DNA of 64,000 bases from Anaerohabitans sp964387285. Its GTDB lineage: Bacteria; Zhuqueibacterota; Zhuqueibacteria; Residuimicrobiales; Residuimicrobiaceae. The stretch spans positions 124,001 through 188,000 of the forward strand of contig CAYLWO010000002.1 of assembly GCA_964387285.1 (NCBI GenBank), read 5' to 3'. Under the pieces are notes generated by a model. It worked only from the letters and a program-made list of their open reading frames with translations. It was not told the origin of the DNA and searched no databases. Position numbers and translations under genes: made by a program. Of the stretch, positions 28,401-36,925 are shown in pieces (positions within the stretch are counted from its first letter, which is position 1; each line of letters begins with the position of its first letter).

Positions 28401-28795
28401 AAGCGGCCTCTGATCGGGTGGATATTTATAAACGATTAATTGAAGCAAAAACGGATGGCGATATAGAGGATCTGCGTAATGAGGTGATCGATCGGTTTGG
28501 ACCGATGCCGTCGCCGGCCAACGATCTATTCGATTTTATACTAATCAAACTATATGCCCGCAAGTCGCTGGTGGAAGAGCTGCAATTCAAAAGAGGCCAA
28601 TTCATTGGAAAATTTCATACGCCATCATTGCCGGACAAGGAACATTTCGCAGCTTGGGTGCATAAAATACTTGAAAAGGCCAGTTGTGAATTTGATTTAA
28701 AGCAGGAAAAAGAATCGCTCTATTTTGTTGTCAACACGGCTAAACAGCACAATCCGATTGAAACGGCGAAAAAGTTCTTGCAAAGTATCACTTAA
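25433..28795 (+). CDS. mfd: transcription-repair coupling factor Mfd
   Basis: 1120 residues from the ATG (a TTG two codons earlier is possible). Mfd removes stalled RNA polymerase at DNA damage and recruits UvrA. The N-terminal UvrB-like part is at about 1-350. The RNA-polymerase-interaction domain begins at GDVIVHVDYGVGIYRGL. The RecG-like translocase has Walker A CGDVGFGKTEVAVRAAFKA near residue 594, VVDEEHKFGV (DEEH in place of the commoner DEEQ) and GRVGRSEQQAYAYLL. A C-terminal TRCF domain follows. Confidence 0.97.
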   Translation: MIVEQIHTLFRNSEPMQAVLSALKTEPIVCIAGTNAPTRAVIAGQIGLASSALLCILPEMDEAGHFHSDLLELYPKQEIAFFPFHDKQTWSELGPSPDNIGRKLQTLKGLLSGTTRLVVTGLPALLEKVTAPDMLRRALLCLRMGEEVPFDDLIENLVTLGYVREQRVEQPGEMSVRGGLVDIFLYEEVNPCRVEFFGDTIESIREFDVETQRSLLHREELVILPPGAAGLYGPALEHPLNSLSLNNTLLDYLPPTAVLFVNEVGLFQATLAEIEKGLQVRSEMYAEDFHLHGEPIHKRFYESPGKVLEQMAHFKQVHSSGLLHEHSVIPFNIQAGGHFAGNLALLKSELNRALAQALQNGADPFIRIFCDSESQTRQMQELFVQENFSEQIRAVTLNLSEGFLWSDHYVSCYTSRELYSRLRPSRGDRISKRQVSLNELAALKEGDVIVHVDYGVGIYRGLHNINAYGRQRECIKIEYQEGDNLYVPLEKMDRVQKYSSQDGYAPVLSKLGGKEWERLKSKTKQRVKEIAEQLIKLYALRKLKEGHAFAPDHIWQKELEASFAYEETEDQLAAVQDIKKDMEKPAPMDRLVCGDVGFGKTEVAVRAAFKALNEGKQVAVLVPTTVLAQQHFMTFSERLQPYPVRIEMLNRFRKPAAQKEIVRRLKEGQIDLIIGTHRLLSTDVAFKDLGLLVVDEEHKFGVLHKEKLKMLKATVDTLTLSATPIPRTMHLALMGARDMSIINTPPLNRRPIKTEVSRFDKEFIREVILKEIDRGGQVFFVHNRVQTIYGMASLLRELVPEVNFCVAHGQMDGDELEKIMMDFSEGKIQCLVCTMIIESGIDVPNANTLIVNRADRFGLAQLYQLRGRVGRSEQQAYAYLLIPALRKLNRNAIKRLQTIQDFTHLGSGYKIAMRDMEIRGMGNIFGAEQSGYINALGYELYAKIIEEAIRELRNDMNLAPVQPLAQADEPTIESRVEMPTDVFLPPDFVEAASDRVDIYKRLIEAKTDGDIEDLRNEVIDRFGPMPSPANDLFDFILIKLYARKSLVEELQFKRGQFIGKFHTPSLPDKEHFAAWVHKILEKASCEFDLKQEKESLYFVVNTAKQHNPIETAKKFLQSIT

Positions 28796-28879
28796 GTTGC
28801 TATTTTTAGAATAAATATAGCCTTGGAATGTGTTCTGAGGAATTAACAGCGACCCTTTTGAGCGTTGATAAGGATATCC

Positions 28880-29704
28880 ATGAAAATTATACCGGTGCTT
28901 TTCGCCGTTTTGATTGCTTTTTGCGCCTGTAAAAAGAGCGTGGAATCCGCGGTCGTCGCGCGTGTTGGTAACGCGCAATTGACTGTGGCCGCTTTGCAGG
29001 AATTGCTGCCGACCATCCAGAATCAAAAGTTGGGTCGTTTACAGTCTGAACGATATATTCAACAATGGCTCGAGTCCGAGTTGCTTTATCAACAGGCGCT
29101 GAAAGAAAAAATTGATAAACTGCCGCACGTGCGTCTGCATATCGAAAAGCTGCAAAAGGATTATATCGTTTCCGCTTATTTGCAGCAAAAGGTGGATCAG
29201 GAGGTGCAGGTCCATGAGGCTGATTTTCAAGAATATTATCAGCACAACAGTGATGAGTTTAAAGCCGAAGAAGATTTGTATAAACTGGATTTGATTTTAG
29301 TAGAGTCCCTGGCTCGAGCTCGAGAAGCGCGCAACCGGCTTGTGGCTGGTGAAGCGTTTGCCGCTGTTGCAAAAAACATATCCCTGGATTACAGCCGTTA
29401 CCAGGACGGTCAACTCGGATTTGTATCTGTACGTCAGCTGTCGCCGCTGCTGGCAGCCGCTGTGACCGGATTAAAAATGCAAGAGGTCTCTCAACCCATT
29501 AAATCCGAGATGGGGTATAATTTGTTGCGTTTGCAGGGCGTTATCCGCAAAGGTCAGATTCAGCCTTATGAAGAGGTTAAAGCAACGGTCATCAGCCGGT
29601 TACAGGCAAAAAAAAGGGAAGAGATGTACCAAAGGGTGATAAACGAATTGGGCGCCAAAGTAAAGGTGAGCACGGATTTGAGCGTGTTGTCAATGCAGGA
29701 ATAA
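28880..29704 (+). CDS. parvulin-type peptidyl-prolyl isomerase, probable lipoprotein
   Basis: 274 residues from the ATG at 28880, which has an AAGGA site 6 bases upstream. The N-terminus (MKIIPVLFAVLIAFCAC) looks like a lipoprotein signal with an imperfect lipobox. A SurA-N-like helical region is followed by a PpiC-like domain (about 135-235) with GQLGFVSVRQLSP and SEMGYNLLRLQG. It probably acts as a periplasmic folding chaperone. It lies 14 bases before a second, two-domain parvulin gene, so the two form an operon. Confidence 0.85.
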   Translation: MKIIPVLFAVLIAFCACKKSVESAVVARVGNAQLTVAALQELLPTIQNQKLGRLQSERYIQQWLESELLYQQALKEKIDKLPHVRLHIEKLQKDYIVSAYLQQKVDQEVQVHEADFQEYYQHNSDEFKAEEDLYKLDLILVESLARAREARNRLVAGEAFAAVAKNISLDYSRYQDGQLGFVSVRQLSPLLAAAVTGLKMQEVSQPIKSEMGYNLLRLQGVIRKGQIQPYEEVKATVISRLQAKKREEMYQRVINELGAKVKVSTDLSVLSMQE

Positions 29705-29718
29705 CTGGAGAACCAAGC

Positions 29719-31014
29719 GTGAAAAAATTTAAAGTTATGATTTTAAGTACCATGATTTGGGCTGCGAGTGCCTTTTGTCAGCAAGTGTTGGATCGTATTG
29801 TTGCGATCGTGGATGATGATGTAATTCTTGAATCCGAGATTGTGCAGGGCGCTTATCTGATGGCCATGCAAATGCAGGTGGATATCACTAAAAATCCTAA
29901 AGAATTTGAAAAGTTGAAAAAGAGCACCATGAACAATCTGGTGACGCAAAAGCTGTTATTGATTCAGGCGGAAAAGGACACCATCAAAGCTGAAGAGCGT
30001 CAGGTAGAAGCGTATCTGCAGCAACAAATGCAGGGGATTATTCAGCAATTAGGCAGTGAGCAAAAAGTGGAAGAATATTTTGGTGCCTCTATCGCAAAAA
30101 TAAGGCGCAACTATCGCGACGAAATTGAAAAGAATCTGCGCGCCATGCAGGTGCGGAATGTGAAACTGGGTACGGTCAAGATCGGTCGCCGCGAAGTGGA
30201 AACGTTTTTCAAGAGTAAGAAAGATACGGTGGGCCGGATTCAAGAGACCGTTGACATCAGTCATATACTGGTAACGCCCAAAGCAGGCGCAGCAGCCAGA
30301 GCAGAAGCCATGAGCAAAATCAAGGCGATTCAGGAGCGTATCAACAAAGGCGAGGCGTTTGCCGATTTGGCAAAGGAATTGTCGCAGGATCCCGGTTCTG
30401 CGCAAGTCGGCGGCGACCTCGGTTACACCGCACGCGGGGAGATGGAGCGTCCATTTGAGGAGGCTGCTTTTAACCTTAACAGCGGACAGGTTTCTGATGT
30501 GGTAGAAACACGTTATGGTTATCATCTCATCAAATTGGAGGAACGGCGAGGAGAAAAGATTCATTGTCGACACATTTTAATCGCGTTTAAACCATCGCGC
30601 GAAGATGAGGTGGCTGCTGCAGACACCATCCGCGCCATTGACAAACAGTTGAAAAACGGCGCTAATTTTGAAGCACTGGTGCTGAAATATTCTGAAGATG
30701 CTTCCTCCAATCAGCAGAAAGGTCATTTGGGCGTATTTGAGACTGATCAGTTGCGTGAACGCGCCAAAGAGTTTGTTTTTGCCATAAAGGGTATTACGGA
30801 GGGCGGTTACACGGATCCGGTTCGCACACAGTACGGATTTCACATTATTCGCCTCAACAAACGGGAACCGGCGCGGCAATTGAGTTTGGATAAGGATTTT
30901 GACCGAATTCACCGGCTGGCTCTGGAGTATAAGAAGCAAAAGACCTTTGAGACCTGGATCGCAGAGATCAAAGAAAATGTGTTTGTGGACATCAAAGATC
31001 CGGCCTATCTATAG
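29719..31014 (+). CDS. SurA-like periplasmic chaperone with two parvulin domains
   Basis: 431 residues with a GTG start after a GGAG site and a signal peptide ending near FCQQ. The SurA N-domain (about 22-165) is followed by two PpiC/rotamase domains: HILVTPKAGAA to GYHLIKLEERRG, then HILIAFKPSREDE to YGFHIIRLNKREP. Two rotamases in tandem plus the N-domain match the SurA layout, so it likely escorts outer-membrane proteins to the BAM machinery. I withhold the symbol because orthology is not proven. Confidence 0.9.
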   Translation: MKKFKVMILSTMIWAASAFCQQVLDRIVAIVDDDVILESEIVQGAYLMAMQMQVDITKNPKEFEKLKKSTMNNLVTQKLLLIQAEKDTIKAEERQVEAYLQQQMQGIIQQLGSEQKVEEYFGASIAKIRRNYRDEIEKNLRAMQVRNVKLGTVKIGRREVETFFKSKKDTVGRIQETVDISHILVTPKAGAAARAEAMSKIKAIQERINKGEAFADLAKELSQDPGSAQVGGDLGYTARGEMERPFEEAAFNLNSGQVSDVVETRYGYHLIKLEERRGEKIHCRHILIAFKPSREDEVAAADTIRAIDKQLKNGANFEALVLKYSEDASSNQQKGHLGVFETDQLRERAKEFVFAIKGITEGGYTDPVRTQYGFHIIRLNKREPARQLSLDKDFDRIHRLALEYKKQKTFETWIAEIKENVFVDIKDPAYL

Positions 31015-31021
31015 TCTGTCA

Positions 31022-31073
31022 ACCAGGTAAGCCATAAAAGATGGCTGGTAAGACCGGTCTGTTTTACAGGCCG
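31022..31073 (+). other. two adjacent hairpins in the surA-DUF4159 spacer
   Basis: Hairpin 1 pairs GCCAT (31031-31035) with ATGGC (31041-31045), extended by ACCA/TGGT across a bulge. Hairpin 2 pairs CGGTCTG (31055-31061) with CAGGCCG (31067-31073) with one wobble. Neither has a T-run, so they are not typical terminators. An mRNA-processing or translational role is possible. Confidence 0.4.
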
Positions 31074-31082
31074 ATATAACAG

Positions 31083-31763
31083 GTGAGAAAAGAGCGATTG
31101 ATTAGAAAATCGGTTGTGTTGATATTATTTCACGTTCTGGTTGCAGCGGCGCAGCAGGGTGTGGATCGGGAGGCCATGAGTATGGTGCGCGTGAAATATG
31201 GCGGCGGCGGCGACTGGTACAACGATCCGACGTGCATTCCCAACCTGGCGGCTTTTTTTAATGAACACACCGGCGGACGCTGTAATCTGAATGAGATCAG
31301 GTTATCGCTGAGTGATGATGCGCTGTTCGCTCAGCCTTTTTTATTTATGACCGGCCATGGTCGGATTTTTTTCTCCGCAAAGGAAGCTCAGCAGTTGCGC
31401 CGGTATTTGCAAAGCGGCGGATTTTTATTTGCTGACGATGATTATGGCATGAACGAACATTTCCGGCGGGAAATGAAAAAGGTTTTTCCCGATAAGGAGA
31501 TGGTCGCTATTCCGTTCTCGCATAATATTTTTCATTGTTTTTTTTCTTTTGAAAAGGGATTGCCGAAAATCCATGAGCACGACGGCGGTCCCCCGGAAGC
31601 GTGGGGCTATTTTCATGAGGGCCGATTGGTCGTGTTTTATGCTTTCAATACCAACATCTCCGATGGCTGGGCTGATGCCGATGTGCACAAAGATCCCCCA
31701 TCGGTGCGTGAGCTGGCGCTCAAAATGGGAACCAATATTTTATTTTATGCAATGACCCAATAG
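31083..31763 (+). CDS. DUF4159 domain-containing secreted protein
   Basis: 226 residues from a GTG start with a short signal peptide (SVVLILFHVLVAAAQQ). DUF4159 has a ThuA/glutamine-amidotransferase-like fold of unknown activity. Visible family traits are VKYGGGGDWYNDP near the N-terminus, FLFMTGHGRIFF, RYLQSGGFLFADDDYG and NTNISDGWADADVH. It starts an overlapping run with the DUF4175, TPR and ThuA-like genes. In other bacteria DUF4159 proteins often lie near BatA-type envelope operons; those partners are not seen here. Confidence 0.85.
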   Translation: MRKERLIRKSVVLILFHVLVAAAQQGVDREAMSMVRVKYGGGGDWYNDPTCIPNLAAFFNEHTGGRCNLNEIRLSLSDDALFAQPFLFMTGHGRIFFSAKEAQQLRRYLQSGGFLFADDDYGMNEHFRREMKKVFPDKEMVAIPFSHNIFHCFFSFEKGLPKIHEHDGGPPEAWGYFHEGRLVVFYAFNTNISDGWADADVHKDPPSVRELALKMGTNILFYAMTQ

Positions 31764-31764
31764 C

Positions 31765-34700
31765 GTGAATCAACAAGCCGTAAATAGTTTTACCATCCGC
31801 CTCGAGGCATTCCGCCGGCGGCAAAAAAGACAAGCCGCGACCATGGCCTGGAGCCGCTGGTTGTTTGCCAACCTGTTGCTGTGGTTAATCCTGGTCGTGA
31901 TCAATGCTTTGTTTTTGCTGCCGACGCCGTGGCGCTTGACGATGCTCTTCGTTTCCGTGAGCTGCAGCGTCGCTTCGTTTGCCTATTGGATTGTGCCGGC
32001 GCTTTACCGATGGTTTTTACAGCCCCATTCGCCGACGCTTAACCAGATTGCCTTGCAGGTTGGAGAACTTGTCGACGTTCATGATCGCCTGGCCAATGCC
32101 TTGCAGCTGTTGCGCAAACTGGAATCAAACAGCGAGGCCTATTCGCAAGACCTCATTCAGGAAGCGTTTAATCAGGTGGCCGTGGAAATGCGGGGGCGGG
32201 CGTTCAGAGATTCGTCTGCGCGCCGACCAATCCAGCAATCGTTGTGGCGCGCCCTGGCAACGCTGTGCGCGGCCGCGGCGCTTTGGCTGTTTTTCAGCAA
32301 CACCATGAATATTGGTTGGATGCGATTATCCCAGCCGCAGCGGGATTTTCAACCGAGCGCGGAAACACTGTTTTGGGTTTTCCCCGGTGACGCCATTATT
32401 TTACATGGACAGGATTTGGTCGTCAAGGTACTGCCCAAATCGCCGTACGGAGAAGAGTGGCACCTGGGATTGTCGAAAAACGGCAATGAAGAAAAGCGAT
32501 CTCTGCTAAAAGGAAAAGATGATACCTTGCGCTGCATTTTTTCAGCTGTGCGCGATTCATTTTACTATCAAATAAATGCCGGTAAAATAAAAAGCCGATG
32601 GTATCGTGTCGGGGTGAGAGAGCTGGCGACGATCCGCACGCTGCAGGTTAAAATTTATCCCCCAGGGTATAGTCGGCAGGAACCGTTCTTACTCCCGGAG
32701 AACGTGGGGGATGTCAGTGGGCTTAAAGGCAGTCGGGTGGAGTGGCGTGCAGAATTGAGCAAAAAAGTGGACTCTGCCGATTTGGTTTTTGCCAGTGGCC
32801 AAACACGTTCAGTCCCAGTGACGGATACCCGGCTAAACGCAGAGTTTGTCATTAATAAGGACGATAGGTATGCGTTCTCCCTTAAGGACCAGGACGCGCA
32901 GGAACCGCTCCGGCAGATCGAGTACCACATTCGCGTTTTGGCCGATCAATATCCGTTTGTACGCATTGTCAGTCCGGGCCGGGATGTCGAGTTGGGTGAA
33001 GATATGCAACTACCCATGTTGATCGAAGCACAAGATGATTACGGGCTGTCCAAAATGCACCTGGTTTACACCGTGCTGGCCGCCGGTGAAGAAGAGATCG
33101 ACAGCAGTCGTTTTGCCTATCAAGCTATTGCTGCACCAACCGGTGATCATGTCAGAGTGGCCTTTCATTGGGACCTGTCCGCCTCGCCGCTTTTGCCTAA
33201 TGAGACTGTTGTGTACGGTATTGTGGTGCATGATAACGATACGGTAAGCGGACCCAAGATCGGACGCAGTTCTTTATATCGGGCGCGGTTTCCTTCCTTG
33301 TTTGAAATGTATCAAGACATTGCCCAGCGTCATGATAATGCGCAGGAGCAACTCCAGTCCATTTATGAGCAGAGCCAGGATCTGAAAAAGAGCGTAGAAG
33401 AGTTGCAGCAGGATTTGCTGCGCAACCCCAAGGTCGACTGGCAGAAAAAGCAACAGGCGGAGGATAGTCGCAAACAGCAAGAACAGTTGACGCAAAACCT
33501 GCAACAATTCAACCAGGCGTTGGATGAGATGGTGCAAAAGATGGAAAGGAATGAACTGCTTTCTCCTGAAACACTGGAAAAGTACCAGAATCTGCAACAG
33601 CTTTATCAAGAGATCATGACGCCGGAACTGGAAAAGTTGATGCAAAAGCTTTCGGAATCCATGCAAAAGTTGGATCAAAATCAAATGAAGAAAGCACTGG
33701 AGGAACTCAGGCTTTCATCTGAGGATATCAATAAAAACCTGGATCGCACCATCGCTTTGTTGAAAAAATTAAAAATGGAACAGCAACTGGATGAAGCGGA
33801 ACGAACCGCGCGAAAACTGGAAGAAGACCAACAGCGCATCAGTGAGGCGGCGCAGCAACCGCCGCAAGCGAAGGATAAACTGCTGGAGCAGCAAAAAAGC
33901 GTGCAAGAAAATGTGCAACGGTTGAGCGATCTGTTGAAAAAAATCGAACAAGAGATGGACCAGCAGCCCGGAATGCCGCAAAAAGAGGTGCAAAGCGCGC
34001 GCGCGCGGATGGAATCTTCGCAAATGAAGCAGGATTTTCAACAAATGACCGAGATGCTGCAAAAGAACGGCGCCACAGGCACGGGGCAGTGTTCCGGAAA
34101 TATTCAGAACCAGCTGCAACAAGCCGCTAACGAATTGCAGCAAGCGAAGGATAAATTATCCGGCGAGCAGCAACGTAAAGCGATGCAGGCGTTGCAGCGG
34201 GGCATGCGGGATTTGATCGAGCTTTCAAAGCGTGAAGAAGCGGTGCTAGACCGGACCGAAGGGACTCCGGCCGTGAGCCCGGAAATTTTAAAACTAGCCG
34301 AGGAACAACAAAACATTTCATCGGGTCTACAACGTGTGACGGACCAGTTGTTCGAAGCCTCAAAAGAGAGTTTTTTTATCGATTCGCAAATCGGCAGTGC
34401 ATTGGGCCAGGCAGCCAAGAATATGGCGCAATCGCAGGCTTCGCTGGAAGAGCGCAATCAGATGGCTGCTGCCGGACGGCAAGGTCAGGCCATGTCAGAA
34501 TTGAATCGCGCCAGTTTTCAAATGCTGGCAGCGCTTCAGGGGATGAAATCCGGGAGCTGCAGCAGCGGCATGAGCATGTCGTCGTTTATGAAGCAGATGC
34601 AGTCGCTGGCTAACGCACAACAGGGCATCAATCAGCAATCCATGGGCATGGGCGCCGGGGGTCAGCAGATGAGTATGGCTCAGCAGGCCGCGCTGGCGCG

Positions 34701-35124
34701 TCTGGCCGCTCAACAGGGCCAGGTGCGCAAATCGATGGAACAATTGGCTCAGGAAGCCGGGTCATTGAGCGGGACCCTGGGCAACCTGGATAAAATCATC
34801 GAGGATATGAAACAGGTGGAAAACGATTTAGGTCATGAAATAACGCGCCAGACGTTGCAAAGACAACAACAAATTTTGTCCAGAATGCTGGATTCGTATA
34901 AATCCGTGCGAGAACGGGAATATAGTAGAAAACGCAAAGCGGAAACCGGCAAACAATATGCGGCAACGGATCCGAAAGAGTTGCCGGCTGAATTGGGTGA
35001 ACGTAAGGAAAAATGGCAACAGGACTTATTGCGCGCCAAAAAGCAGGGTTACTCGCGCGATTATTTGGAACTTATACAACAATATTTTGAGGCTTTGTTC
35101 AACGATGAAACGGCGCGTAATTAG
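31765..35124 (+). CDS. DUF4175 family large membrane-anchored coiled-coil protein
   Basis: 1119 residues with a GTG start one base after the DUF4159 stop. Three N-terminal membrane helices (about 30-50, 57-80 and 153-172) anchor it. A beta-rich region follows (about 190-500). A long Gln/Met/Lys-rich coiled coil (about 510-1060) then contains many QQ pairs and a Met/Ser/Gly-rich patch near 930-970. This layout matches DUF4175. It has no assigned function; large size and extracytoplasmic coils suggest a structural envelope role. Its end overlaps the TPR gene by 20 bases. Confidence 0.85.
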   Translation: MNQQAVNSFTIRLEAFRRRQKRQAATMAWSRWLFANLLLWLILVVINALFLLPTPWRLTMLFVSVSCSVASFAYWIVPALYRWFLQPHSPTLNQIALQVGELVDVHDRLANALQLLRKLESNSEAYSQDLIQEAFNQVAVEMRGRAFRDSSARRPIQQSLWRALATLCAAAALWLFFSNTMNIGWMRLSQPQRDFQPSAETLFWVFPGDAIILHGQDLVVKVLPKSPYGEEWHLGLSKNGNEEKRSLLKGKDDTLRCIFSAVRDSFYYQINAGKIKSRWYRVGVRELATIRTLQVKIYPPGYSRQEPFLLPENVGDVSGLKGSRVEWRAELSKKVDSADLVFASGQTRSVPVTDTRLNAEFVINKDDRYAFSLKDQDAQEPLRQIEYHIRVLADQYPFVRIVSPGRDVELGEDMQLPMLIEAQDDYGLSKMHLVYTVLAAGEEEIDSSRFAYQAIAAPTGDHVRVAFHWDLSASPLLPNETVVYGIVVHDNDTVSGPKIGRSSLYRARFPSLFEMYQDIAQRHDNAQEQLQSIYEQSQDLKKSVEELQQDLLRNPKVDWQKKQQAEDSRKQQEQLTQNLQQFNQALDEMVQKMERNELLSPETLEKYQNLQQLYQEIMTPELEKLMQKLSESMQKLDQNQMKKALEELRLSSEDINKNLDRTIALLKKLKMEQQLDEAERTARKLEEDQQRISEAAQQPPQAKDKLLEQQKSVQENVQRLSDLLKKIEQEMDQQPGMPQKEVQSARARMESSQMKQDFQQMTEMLQKNGATGTGQCSGNIQNQLQQAANELQQAKDKLSGEQQRKAMQALQRGMRDLIELSKREEAVLDRTEGTPAVSPEILKLAEEQQNISSGLQRVTDQLFEASKESFFIDSQIGSALGQAAKNMAQSQASLEERNQMAAAGRQGQAMSELNRASFQMLAALQGMKSGSCSSGMSMSSFMKQMQSLANAQQGINQQSMGMGAGGQQMSMAQQAALARLAAQQGQVRKSMEQLAQEAGSLSGTLGNLDKIIEDMKQVENDLGHEITRQTLQRQQQILSRMLDSYKSVREREYSRKRKAETGKQYAATDPKELPAELGERKEKWQQDLLRAKKQGYSRDYLELIQQYFEALFNDETARN

Positions 35125-36925
35125 CCTGCTGGGTTTGCTGGTCTTTGCGGCCGGGCTGTCTGCACAAATACGGCCGGACCAACGACAGATAAAGGAACTG
35201 TTGTTTTATGGCGGCGATCTGGAATCCATGCGCCGTTACGAGCAGGCCGCAGAGGTCTATGTGCGATTGTGCGAAGCGAATCCCGGCGACCTGACGGCCT
35301 ACAGCGGCGCGCGGCGTTGTTTGCTGCAGCTGCGTCAGTTTGCCCGCCTGGAGCAATTGATCCGCACCATGCAAAAGAGTTATCGGCATCTGCAGTTTGA
35401 GGTCGATTTGGCGGAGATTATTTATCAACAGGGTGAAAGGCAGCAAGCGATCCGGCAGTGGCAGCAGGTTGCGGACAGCAATCCTTTGAGTGAAGAAGCT
35501 TATGCCGTGATCGGCAATGCCCTGGAAACCCACGAACTCTGGGAGGAAGCGCTCGCGCTATATCAGCAGGGTGAAAAACGTTTGAAATCGCCGACGCGCT
35601 TTGCCATGGAAAAAAGCCGCGTTTATTATCAACAAAGCAAATATGCATTGAGCACGGAAACAGTATGTGACCATCTGGCAGATTTTCCGGAACAGAGTCG
35701 AGTCATACATACACAGCTGTTGCACAATACCGAAGAGCCGGCCGCTTATCGCGAAACGGTTCGCGTACTGGAAAAACAGATCAAAAGCCGGCCGCATATT
35801 GCCGGAGTTTTGCGGCAAATACTCGGCGCCGTACAGATGCAGGCTAAAAATTATGATGCGGCTTTGAAACAGTATTGGCTGGTGGAAACGGAAGACCAGG
35901 AAAAGAATGAAAACGTCTTATCCGGTCAATTTTTGTATATGTTGGGCATGACCGCCATGCAAGACAGCGCCTGGTCGTCGGCGCGCCAGGCTTTTTCTTT
36001 GTTGATTGAAAAAATACCCGCCAGTTCATTCGGTCGGCGTGCGGAATTATCCCTGGCCGAGATTTTGGAAAAACAAAAAGAGTATTCGGCGGCCATTGCC
36101 GCCTATGCCAAGGTGGCGTCTCGACGTGACAAAAATCGTGAAACGCGGACGGCCCTTGTACGCATCGCGGAGATTCAGTTCAACGATCTTTTTGACCTGA
36201 CGGAAGCGGAAAAGACATTCAAACGCGTATTGGCTGAATATAACGATACCCCGGATCGCCTGGCTTGCCAGCTGCGTTTGGGCGAGGTGGCGCTGGCTGC
36301 AGACGATCTGGACGTCGCGGCAGAGTATTTTTCAGGCACCGCGCGCTCCAGTCCGAAAAATTCGCAAACCTGGCGTGAAGCGTCGCTGGCGTTGGCGCGG
36401 ATGGATTTTTATGCAGGTCGTCCTGGCCGTGCGATTAACAAATTACAGCCCATGTTTCAGGTCAAGTCGCGAACCGCCGGCGACAAGACGGAAAACGATG
36501 CGTTGGAATTATATCTCTTGCTGTCTGAAAACAGTGATGATTCCACCGGACTGGCCCGTTTGGGAGAGGCGCGTTTACGACTGCTGCAACGGCGCTATGA
36601 CGCGGTCATCGGCCTGTTGTCCTCTCAGCCGGCCCTCAGCAACAATGAATCTGTATTCACATTGGTGGAGGCGTATCGTCGCTCCGGACGGGCGGCGCAG
36701 GCCGTGCCTGTTTGCGAGCAGTTGGTGCTGGAAGAGGATTCCGCTGTTGCGGATCGCGTGCTTTTTACACTGGCCGCTATCTATGAACAGGATCTGGGCG
36801 ATCTGAACCAGGCGCGAAAAAATTATGAAACACTATTGGAAAAATTCCCCGCAAGTATTTATATTGAACCGGCACGACATCGCGTACGCGTACTGGATCG
36901 GCAATTGCATCAGGAACGTCTATGA
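35105..36925 (+). CDS. secreted tetratricopeptide-repeat protein
   Basis: 606 residues from the ATG at 35105, chosen for its clean signal peptide (VISLLGLLVFAAGLSAQ). At least nine TPR-like units follow, for example YEQAAEVYVRLCEANPGDLTA, HELWEEALALYQQGEKR and LNQARKNYETLLEKFPASIY. It has no enzymatic motif and is probably a periplasmic scaffold. It overlaps DUF4175 at its start and the next gene by 4 bases at its end, so it is translationally coupled to both. Confidence 0.85.
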   Translation: MKRRVISLLGLLVFAAGLSAQIRPDQRQIKELLFYGGDLESMRRYEQAAEVYVRLCEANPGDLTAYSGARRCLLQLRQFARLEQLIRTMQKSYRHLQFEVDLAEIIYQQGERQQAIRQWQQVADSNPLSEEAYAVIGNALETHELWEEALALYQQGEKRLKSPTRFAMEKSRVYYQQSKYALSTETVCDHLADFPEQSRVIHTQLLHNTEEPAAYRETVRVLEKQIKSRPHIAGVLRQILGAVQMQAKNYDAALKQYWLVETEDQEKNENVLSGQFLYMLGMTAMQDSAWSSARQAFSLLIEKIPASSFGRRAELSLAEILEKQKEYSAAIAAYAKVASRRDKNRETRTALVRIAEIQFNDLFDLTEAEKTFKRVLAEYNDTPDRLACQLRLGEVALAADDLDVAAEYFSGTARSSPKNSQTWREASLALARMDFYAGRPGRAINKLQPMFQVKSRTAGDKTENDALELYLLLSENSDDSTGLARLGEARLRLLQRRYDAVIGLLSSQPALSNNESVFTLVEAYRRSGRAAQAVPVCEQLVLEEDSAVADRVLFTLAAIYEQDLGDLNQARKNYETLLEKFPASIYIEPARHRVRVLDRQLHQERL

